From NCBI RefSeq assembly GCF_016584105.1, contig NZ_NRSM01000018.1:1-64000 (forward strand): a stretch of DNA of 64,000 bases, given 5' to 3'. Below, in pieces: positions 58,472 through 64,000 of the stretch (position 1 is its first letter; each line of letters starts with the position of its first letter). Source of the DNA: Ectothiorhodospira shaposhnikovii. GTDB lineage: Bacteria; Pseudomonadota; Gammaproteobacteria; Ectothiorhodospirales; Ectothiorhodospiraceae. Under the pieces are notes generated by a model that saw only the letters and a list, made by a program, of their open reading frames with translations, was not told the origin of the DNA and made no database searches. The position numbers and the translations under genes were made by a program.

Positions 58472-59157
58472 GCGAGAGCTGGCCCGCCCGGGGTCCCTTC
58501 CTGCGGGACCGGCCGCTGATCGTGGAAGCCAGCGGCCGCCCCTCCGCCATGGACAAGCAGGCGGCCGATGCGCCCGCCAGGCTGGATCGGGACGGCTTCA
58601 AGGGGGATCGGGTGGTCAATGTGCAGCATCACGGCGGCCCCGATCGGACCGTGTGCCACTACCCGGCCCAGCACTACGCCCTGTGGATCCGGCACTACCC
58701 TTTTCTGGAGGGTGAACTGGCACCGGGCGCCTTCGGCGAGAATCTCAGCACCGAAGGCCTGTCGGAAAGGGAGGTCTGCATCGGTGACTGCTTTCGCTGG
58801 GGCGAGGCGGTGATCCAGGTGAGCCAACCCCGCTCCCCCTGCAGCACTCTGGAGGCCCGTCATGAGGCACCGAGACTGAGCCGGCGCATGTCCCACGAGG
58901 GCGCCATCGGCTGGCTCTACCGCACCCTGGAGCCAGGCTGGGTGGCCCCGGATGCACCACTGGAACGCATCGGACCCCATCCCGCCCGGGTGAGTGTCGC
59001 CCGGGTCTGGGCGATCCACATGGACACCGAGGCCGACGATGCCAAACTCCAGGCCCTGGCCGAGCTGGCGCCGCTGGCAAAGGTGTACCGGGACCGGTTC
59101 CGCCAGCGGCTGGATTATCGACGCCGGCAGGCGGACCAGGGTCGTCTGTTCCCCTGA
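58468..59157 (+). CDS. MOSC domain protein (YiiM-like)
   Basis: A 229-residue YiiM-type MOSC protein with a C-terminal three-helix domain. MOSC proteins bind molybdenum cofactor; E. coli YiiM reduces N-hydroxylated purines such as 6-hydroxyaminopurine. Seen: GDRVVNVQHHGGPDRTVCHYP, FGENLSTEGL, and the conserved Cys in SQPRSPCSTL that should bind Mo. The tail RDRFRQRLDYRRR is basic. It overlaps gloA by 4 bases; a joint detoxification role is plausible but unproven. Confidence 0.88.
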   Translation: MSESWPARGPFLRDRPLIVEASGRPSAMDKQAADAPARLDRDGFKGDRVVNVQHHGGPDRTVCHYPAQHYALWIRHYPFLEGELAPGAFGENLSTEGLSEREVCIGDCFRWGEAVIQVSQPRSPCSTLEARHEAPRLSRRMSHEGAIGWLYRTLEPGWVAPDAPLERIGPHPARVSVARVWAIHMDTEADDAKLQALAELAPLAKVYRDRFRQRLDYRRRQADQGRLFP

Positions 59158-59185
59158 CCCGACCGCTCGCTGGCGGGGATGCGCA

Positions 59186-59674
59186 TCAGCGCCGCATCCC
59201 CGCCAGCGAGATCTCCCCCGCCTCCTCCAGGGTCAGGAACCGGCTCAGTCCCCCCGTGTCCATCCGGGCCTTCAGGGTGTAACGGAAGGTATCCCGCTGG
59301 GTCTGGCCGAGCAGATCATTGAACAACCGAAGCCCGTTGATGAGATCGATCCCCGCCTGCACCTCGATGAGCTGCTCCCCATAGGCGGGCACCGTCTTCA
59401 GGTCACTGGCCACGCCGGTGATCAGCCGCCGCCCTTCCAGTTCCACGTTGTAGCTCATGCCCCGCAGGGGCAACGGCGTTGGATTGGGATTGACCACCCG
59501 CAACCCGATGAGAAACCGGGGTGAGAGGGAATCGGAAGGCAGGGTCCGGAAGGAGTCCAGCAGCAGGGACGGGGTCTCGTAGCCGGGCCGCATGCCGGCG
59601 CAACCGGATACCAGCAAGGCGCCCGCGGACAGAAGAAAAAGACGACGATGGGGGGAGAACAGGTGTTTGTTCAT
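59186..59674 (-). CDS. LEA type 2 (water-stress/hypersensitive) lipoprotein
   Basis: A 162-residue predicted lipoprotein. The signal peptide ends in the lipobox LVSGC (Cys25), followed by GMRPGYETP. The LEA_2 domain shows RFLIGLRVVNPNPTPLPLRGMSYNVELEGRRL. Such proteins are linked to desiccation or osmotic stress, but the function is not known. It is divergent from the DUF2058 gene and converges with the MOSC gene. Confidence 0.85.
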   Translation of the reverse strand: MNKHLFSPHRRLFLLSAGALLVSGCAGMRPGYETPSLLLDSFRTLPSDSLSPRFLIGLRVVNPNPTPLPLRGMSYNVELEGRRLITGVASDLKTVPAYGEQLIEVQAGIDLINGLRLFNDLLGQTQRDTFRYTLKARMDTGGLSRFLTLEEAGEISLAGMRR

Positions 59675-59757
59675 GGAGTGGGCCTGTGCATCTGCACTTT
59701 AAGACATGAGCGGTTAGAATAATCCACCCACTCCCATCGCCCAAATCCGGAATTGCC

Positions 59758-60312
59758 ATGGCCAACCCATTTCAAGAACAGCTCCTCAAAGCGGGGCTGG
59801 TGGACGAAAAGCGTGTCAAGAAGGTGCGGCACGACGAGGCCCGCAAGCGCAAGGGCAAAGCGGCCGGCAACCAGGCCGACACCGCTCCGGATCCGGCGCT
59901 GAAGGCGGCGGAAGAGGCCCGTCGCCTTGAAGCGGAAAGATCCCGGGAACTGAATCGTCGGCAAAAGGAAGCGGCCGAGCGCCGCGCCCTGGAAGCCCAG
60001 GTCCGTCAGCTGGTGGACACCCATCGTCAGTCCCGGGAAGGTGCGGAACTGCCCTACCACTTCCAGCACGGCACCGCCGTCCGGCGCATCCTGGTGACCC
60101 GGGAACAGCGGGACCGACTGGGCAACGGCCGCCTGGGCATCGTCACCCTGGATGACGAACACTACGACATCGTGCCCCGGGACGCGGCGGAAAAGATCCG
60201 GGAACGGGATGCCTCGCGGCTGGTGCTGCTCAACGAGCCGGCACAAAAAACGGAAAAGGACGAGGATGACCCCTACGCCGGGTATGAGGTACCGGACGAT
60301 CTCATGTGGTGA
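59758..60312 (+). CDS. DUF2058 protein (YaiL-like)
   Basis: A 184-residue nucleoprotein/polynucleotide-associated-type protein. The N-terminal segment MANPFQEQLLKAGLVDEKRVKKVRHDEARKRK is typical, followed by a highly charged coiled coil (KAAEEARRLEAERSRELNRRQKEAAERRALEAQVRQL). A small C-terminal domain has LPYHFQHGTAVRRILVT and YDIVPRDAAEKI. Nucleic-acid binding is suggested by charge; function unknown. Confidence 0.88.
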   Translation: MANPFQEQLLKAGLVDEKRVKKVRHDEARKRKGKAAGNQADTAPDPALKAAEEARRLEAERSRELNRRQKEAAERRALEAQVRQLVDTHRQSREGAELPYHFQHGTAVRRILVTREQRDRLGNGRLGIVTLDDEHYDIVPRDAAEKIRERDASRLVLLNEPAQKTEKDEDDPYAGYEVPDDLMW

Positions 60313-60414
60313 ATCTCCGGAAGATCCCCGTATCAGTCTCCCCCGTTACCCTCATCATGCACGTCATACCCTCCACACCGTCACACTCGTCACTCCCGAC
60401 GTCCCCCACGCCTC

Positions 60415-60442
60415 CGTCATTCCCGCGAAAGCGGGAATCCAG
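60415..60442. repeat. Palindromic repeat, family A, single arm (copy 4)
   Basis: A single unit beginning CGTCATTCCCGCGAAAGCGG and ending GAATCCAG. It is identical in layout to arm 1 of the copy at 9252 but without the second arm. It lies between the convergent DUF2058 and glycerate kinase genes. Confidence 0.8.
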
Positions 60443-60502
60443 TGACGGACCGAAGGGGGCACCTTCAATTCTCCCCGGAAAACAGGAGCAGGCAAAACAC
60501 AT

Positions 60503-61735
60503 CTAACAGCCACGTCTGATACCGATCACCAGATCCATCACATTGGTGCCGGTCGGCCCCGTGGTCACCAGATCACCACAGGCCTTGAGCACCACATGGG
60601 CATTGGCGCCTGCCAGGGCCTGTTCCACATCCAGCCCCAAGGCCCGGGCCCGGCTCATAGTCCCGGCATCCACCAGGGCACCGGCCGCCAGGGTATTGCC
60701 GTCGGAACCATCAGTGCCGGCAGCCAGCAGGGCAACACCGGGATGCCCCGCCAGCACCGGGGCCGCCGCCAGCGCCAGGTGCTGGTTGCGGCCGCCCAGT
60801 CCAGGATCGGTCGGCAAGGTGACCGTGGTCTCGCCGCCCCAGATGTGGATGCCCGGCGGGCCGGCCAGCAGTTCCCGGGCCAGACGCTCACCGCAGACTG
60901 CCGCCTCGCCGCGGAGAAATTCCCCATGGAGGGTTACTGCCCTGCCGCAGCGTTCGGCCGCGGCCGCCGCGGCATGGCAGGCATCCCGCAAGGTGGCGAT
61001 CACGTGGACCGGGACGGCCACCCCTGGCGTATCAGTGCAATCCGGCACCCGGGCCACCATCGCGGCCACCCACTCACGGACGCCCGGAGGCAACTCGGGC
61101 AGGGGACGCACCACTGAAGGCGGCACCAGCAGACCGGAGCCGATCACCGCCGGATCATCCCCGGGCACATCCGAGATCAGATAGGCTTCGGTACGGCGCT
61201 GTCCCAGCCGGCTGCGCAGGCGCCCACCCTTGATGCAGGAGATGGCGGCACGTACCCGGTTCATGGCCACGATATCCAGACCGGAACCCAGCAACCAACC
61301 ATTGATGCGCTGCAGTTCTTCCAATCCGGCTCCCGGCGGCAGCACCTCCACCAGAGAGGAAGTCCCGCCGCTGATGAGGAACACCAGATGCCCCTGTTCG
61401 GGGGTCAACCGGATGAAATCCAGCAAACGGCGGCCGGCCAGCAGACTGTCGCCCCCCGGCAGGGGATGATCCGCCTGCAGACAGATGAATCGCTGGTCCC
61501 GTGACAACAGGGGATCGTCATGGCCGTGCCGGGTGATCACCAGAGCGCGGGTCAGACGTTCTCCCAGGGCCATGCGCGCGCCCTCTGCCATGGCGGCAGC
61601 GGCCTTGCCGATGGCCACCAGATGGACCGGTTCCCGCCCCTTGAGACGCCCCAGGGCGCGACGGACCACCATGCCGCCGTGGACCTCCGCCAGGGCGGCA
61701 TGGAAACAATGCAGCAGGCAGTCCCGATCACGCAT
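60503..61735 (-). CDS. Glycerate 2-kinase (MOFRL/GckA family)
   Basis: A 410-residue enzyme of the family once called TtuD or hydroxypyruvate reductase. It phosphorylates D-glycerate to 2-phosphoglycerate. The N-terminal DUF4147 domain has AIGKAAAAMA, DHPLPGGDSL, LISGGTSSLVEVLPPG and ISCIKGGRL. The C-terminal MOFRL domain has WGGETTVTL, GGRNQHLALAAA, AGTDGSDGNT and AGALVD. In an organism with RuBisCO it would return photorespiratory glycerate to central metabolism. It precedes, on the same strand, no obvious partner; metZ is upstream with an 18-base gap, so co-transcription is likely. Confidence 0.9.
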   Translation of the reverse strand: MRDRDCLLHCFHAALAEVHGGMVVRRALGRLKGREPVHLVAIGKAAAAMAEGARMALGERLTRALVITRHGHDDPLLSRDQRFICLQADHPLPGGDSLLAGRRLLDFIRLTPEQGHLVFLISGGTSSLVEVLPPGAGLEELQRINGWLLGSGLDIVAMNRVRAAISCIKGGRLRSRLGQRRTEAYLISDVPGDDPAVIGSGLLVPPSVVRPLPELPPGVREWVAAMVARVPDCTDTPGVAVPVHVIATLRDACHAAAAAAERCGRAVTLHGEFLRGEAAVCGERLARELLAGPPGIHIWGGETTVTLPTDPGLGGRNQHLALAAAPVLAGHPGVALLAAGTDGSDGNTLAAGALVDAGTMSRARALGLDVEQALAGANAHVVLKACGDLVTTGPTGTNVMDLVIGIRRGC

Positions 61736-61753
61736 CGGCGGACAGTGACGGTT

Positions 61754-62959
61754 TCAGCACAGACGGTCCAGCCCCCGGGCCAGATCGGCCTGGATATCCG
61801 CCGGATCTTCCAGACCCACCGCCATCCGCACCAGCCCTTCGCGAATGCCCTGCTCCACCCGCTGCTCCGGCGTGATGCGGCCGTGGGTGGTGGTGGCCGG
61901 ATGCGTGATCGTGGTCTTGGCATCCCCCAGGTTGGCGGTGATGGACAGCATCTGCGTGCTGTCGATGACCTGCCAGGCCGCCTCCCTGCCGCCCTTCACC
62001 TCGAAGGCGACGATGCCGCCGAAGGCTGCCTGCTGGGTCGCGGCCAGGCCATGCTGGGGATGGGAGGCCAGACCGGGATAGTGCACCCTCTCCACCGCCG
62101 GATGCTTTTCCAGCCAGTGGGCCAGGGTCAGGGCGGATGCACTATGGGCCCGCATGCGCAGGGGCAGGGTTTCCAGCCCCTTGTGAAAGACCCAGGCATT
62201 GAAGGGACTCATGGTGGGTCCGGCGGTGCGCAGGAAACCGAAGATCTCCTTGCCCACCCGCTCCGCATCCCCGACCACCGCGCCGCCCACGCAGCGGCCC
62301 TGCCCATCCAGGTACTTGGTGGCGGAGTGAATCACCAGGTCCGCCCCCAGGCTCAACGGGCGTTGCAGCACCGGAGTACAGAAACAGTTGTCCACCGCCA
62401 GCAGGCAGTCGTGGGTATGGGCCAGCTCCGCCAGGGCACGGATGTCCACCAGTTCGGTGAGTGGGTTGGAGGGGGTCTCGGCGAACAGCATCCGGGTATT
62501 GGGGCGCAGGGCCCGAGCCCAGGCCTCCAGATCCGACAGGGGTACATAGCTCACCTCGATGCCGAAGCGGGTGAGGTAGTTGCTGAACAGGTTCGTGGTG
62601 GAGCCGAACACGGACCGGGACGAGATGATGTGGTCCCCCGCCCTGAGCAGGGACAGGCAGGTGGACAGGATCGCCGACATGCCGGAGGCCGTGGCCACGC
62701 AGGCCTCTCCACCTTCCAGCGCGGCCAGCCGGTCCTGGAAGGCGCGTACCGTGGGATTGGTAAACCGTGCATAGATGTTGCCGGGCGTTTCGCCGGCAAA
62801 CCGGGCCGCCGCCTCGGCGGCGCTGGCAAAGACGAAGCTGGAGGTGGCAAAGATGGGATCGGAATGTTCCTGTTCAGCCGTGCGGGTCTGACCGGCACGA
62901 ATGGCCAGGGTATCGAAACCGGGATCACGGGAACCGGGGGTATCCAGAGGATGGGACAT
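61754..62959 (-). CDS. metZ: O-succinylhomoserine sulfhydrylase
   Basis: PLP enzyme making homocysteine directly from O-succinylhomoserine and sulfide. ATG 62959 follows an AGGAGTG site and gives 401 residues. Lys215 in IHSATKYLDGQGRCVGG binds PLP; other signatures are YARFTNPT, ATASGMSAI and ETPSNPLTELVDI. The residues after the lysine (GQGRCVGG) favour MetZ over MetB or MetC. Expression is predicted to be controlled by the SAM-II-type riboswitch in its leader. Confidence 0.93.
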   Translation of the reverse strand: MSHPLDTPGSRDPGFDTLAIRAGQTRTAEQEHSDPIFATSSFVFASAAEAAARFAGETPGNIYARFTNPTVRAFQDRLAALEGGEACVATASGMSAILSTCLSLLRAGDHIISSRSVFGSTTNLFSNYLTRFGIEVSYVPLSDLEAWARALRPNTRMLFAETPSNPLTELVDIRALAELAHTHDCLLAVDNCFCTPVLQRPLSLGADLVIHSATKYLDGQGRCVGGAVVGDAERVGKEIFGFLRTAGPTMSPFNAWVFHKGLETLPLRMRAHSASALTLAHWLEKHPAVERVHYPGLASHPQHGLAATQQAAFGGIVAFEVKGGREAAWQVIDSTQMLSITANLGDAKTTITHPATTTHGRITPEQRVEQGIREGLVRMAVGLEDPADIQADLARGLDRLC

Positions 62960-62994
62960 GGGCACTCCTGTAACACCCGCCCCGTCGGGCAAAT

Positions 62995-63029
62995 AAAAAG
63001 GCCCGGCAAAGCAGGTCGTCACCCGCTTT
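62995..63029 (-). terminator. Terminator-like hairpin in the metZ leader
   Basis: On the minus strand AAAGCGGG and CCTGCTTT (63029 to 63008) form an 8-bp stem with a 6-base loop. It can be extended by GGC/GCC around a bulged T. GGGCC and five T residues follow. It shares its 5' arm with the 3' end of the riboswitch aptamer, so the two structures compete. Confidence 0.55.
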
Positions 63030-63073
63030 AGCCGTATTTCTTGAGCGCCCGCAAGCTGGAATCAAATCGGCGC
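63022..63073 (-). promoter_or_regulatory. SAM-II-type riboswitch aptamer upstream of metZ
   Basis: Reading the minus strand from 63073, the sequence follows the SAM-II order: P1 arm GCGCC, then GATTTGATT, CTTGC, P1 arm GGGCGC, then AAATACGGCTAAAGC. This matches the conserved GAUUU, UUGC, P1 closing arm and AUAAAUG-N-AGCUAAA of the reference SAM-II RNA almost position for position. Being upstream of a methionine-synthesis gene fits. SAM-II is described mainly from alphaproteobacteria. Confidence 0.8.
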
Positions 63074-63137
63074 TGTCCGCTTGCCCGAAGACATCGGGAC
63101 TCGGCGGACGCCGGCCCCGGGGCAAGGGATCGTTTCG

Positions 63138-63166
63138 ATTCTGAAAAAATGATTGCGAAGTGTCAA
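63138..63166 (-). promoter_or_regulatory. Sigma-70 promoter of metZ
   Basis: The minus strand has a consensus TTGACA (63161-63166), 17 bases and CAGAAT (63138-63143). The start would be near 63131, about 58 bases before the aptamer. The -35 overlaps the last codons of the EAL-HDOD gene. Confidence 0.75.
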
Positions 63167-64000
63167 TGCCTGGACTTTCCCGACAGGGATACGGACAAGG
63201 CCGCCTCCGCCCATCGGCCCGCCTCCAGTGTTGCATCACTGATGTCCTGGATGGAGAGACCGGCAAAATCCGCCGCCTCGAAATCCCCCTGTTCACAGGC
63301 CCGGACACAGTCCAGCGCCTCGGCCATTGTCCCCGTACCCCGCAACAGGGCCGTCTTGACCCCATCCCCCAGGGGGAGCGGCTGAATGATCTGCTCCAGG
63401 GGACGCTCCATGATCAGATCCAGGGCGGAAAACAGGCCGCAGGTGAAGTAGTTTTCCACCGGCCCCTGCCCCGCCAGACGGGCAAGACGCTCACACAGGG
63501 CGGCACGTTCCAGGGCAAGCTGTACCAGACCGTGGGGGCGATCCCCCAACCCCCGCATCACCAGCAGGCAAGCCCAGGTGGCCAGCTTGTGACGTCCGAG
63601 GATCAGGATCGCCCGGGCCAGGGAGTCCACCTTCCGGCTCAAACCGAAGAAAGGCGAATTGATGAGCCGCAGCAGCCTGACTGCCAGGCCAGGGTCCTGG
63701 GCTATGAGATGCTGCAGTTGGTTGACGTCCAGTTCCGGATCCTGGAGCCTGGCCATGAGACGAAGCACGGCGAGCTTGCCCACCTCCAGACCAGGAGACC
63801 TGAAGACCCTGGGTCGGCTCAGGAAATACCCCTGAAAATAGTCAAACCCCAGATCCCGAAGAAATTCATAGTCTTCCAGGGATTCCACTTTTTCGGCCAC
63901 CATGCTGACATCATGCTTGGCAAGCAGCCGGTAAACCGAGCGCAGGTAGTTGGGGTTGGCCTTGAGTGTATCCACCTTGACCTGGTGCACCATGGGTAAC
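63163..64000 (-). CDS. EAL-HDOD (YuxH-type) signalling protein, cut by window end
   Basis: The frame is open to the window edge, so the N-terminus is outside. Visible are the end of an EAL domain (VKVDTLKANPNYLRSVYRLLAK, VAEKVESLEDYEFLRDLGFDYFQGYFLSRP) and a complete HDOD domain (LIAQDPGLAVRLLRLINSPFFGL, ILILGRHKLATWACLL, NYFTCGLFSALDLIMERPLEQII). In YuxH proteins the EAL is usually incomplete and inactive; the visible part keeps AEKVE where active enzymes have AEGVE. The role is probably regulatory. The metZ promoter overlaps its 3' end. Confidence 0.88.
   Translation of the reverse strand, partial: LPMVHQVKVDTLKANPNYLRSVYRLLAKHDVSMVAEKVESLEDYEFLRDLGFDYFQGYFLSRPRVFRSPGLEVGKLAVLRLMARLQDPELDVNQLQHLIAQDPGLAVRLLRLINSPFFGLSRKVDSLARAILILGRHKLATWACLLVMRGLGDRPHGLVQLALERAALCERLARLAGQGPVENYFTCGLFSALDLIMERPLEQIIQPLPLGDGVKTALLRGTGTMAEALDCVRACEQGDFEAADFAGLSIQDISDATLEAGRWAEAALSVSLSGKSRH

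Overview
The window is a GC-rich (roughly 60-65%), densely packed gammaproteobacterial chromosome segment. Its housekeeping neighbourhoods match gammaproteobacterial order: pepA-holC-valS divergent from lptF-lptG, xerD-dsbC, efp-epmA divergent from epmB, and iscR-iscS-iscU. An alpha-carboxysome shell protein (CsoS1D), a glycerate kinase of the phosphoglycolate-salvage type, and a nitrogenase-protection gene (cowN) with a NifA/sigma-54 promoter point to an autotrophic, diazotrophic member of the Chromatiales, perhaps Ectothiorhodospiraceae. The family assignment is inference; no rRNA or RuBisCO gene lies in the window.

Layout. 0-4.5 kb: GNAT fragment and a MoxR-DUF58-transglutaminase operon. 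4.6-7.5 kb: a short isc operon with an IscR box, and a DUF1249 gene. 7.6-12 kb: pgm, efp-epmA, epmB. 12.1-16.3 kb: a PilZ-like protein next to a catalytically degenerate FimX-like REC-PAS-GGDEF-EAL protein. 16.4-22 kb: htpX, parC, a small membrane protein, parE. 22.2-27.6 kb: cnoX, then a minus-strand run PilZ-nfeD-slipin-xerD-dsbC. 27.8-35.4 kb: RDD protein, lptFG, pepA-holC-valS. 35.4-41 kb: cowN, ybiT, a LysR/WrbA pair, and a Fur-box-controlled heme-utilisation gene.

The most unusual part is 41.0-57.2 kb: eighteen plus-strand genes, mostly overlapping or a few bases apart, that read as one operon. The first half is a chemosensory system: a soluble chemoreceptor-like protein with two tandem signalling tips, a triple-CheW protein, CheB, a HEAT-repeat protein, CheR, CheY, CheA, a STAS-like mini-protein, a second CheY, and a membrane receptor-like protein with a CheZ-like motif. 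The second half is a stressosome: RsbR, RsbS, RsbT, a second HATPase, a SpoIIE/PP2C phosphatase, a histidine kinase whose N-terminus resembles the RsbT-binding domain of RsbU, a response regulator and a ParA ATPase. No flagellar gene is present, so the output is not evident. This fused chemosensory-stressosome-ParA locus is the best candidate for an undescribed system.

57.2-64 kb: csoS1D (convergent with parA), gloA, a MOSC protein, a LEA-type lipoprotein, a DUF2058 protein, glycerate kinase, metZ behind an apparent SAM-II riboswitch, and an EAL-HDOD protein cut by the window end.

Two families of dispersed palindromic repeats occupy several intergenic gaps. One is built on GTCATTCCCGCGAAAGCGGG (four sites), the other on CCCCTCTCCC/GGGAGAGGGG (three sites). 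No rRNA, tRNA, CRISPR array, insertion sequence or prophage was recognised. c-di-GMP-related proteins recur (PilZ-like, FimX-like, PilZ, EAL-HDOD).
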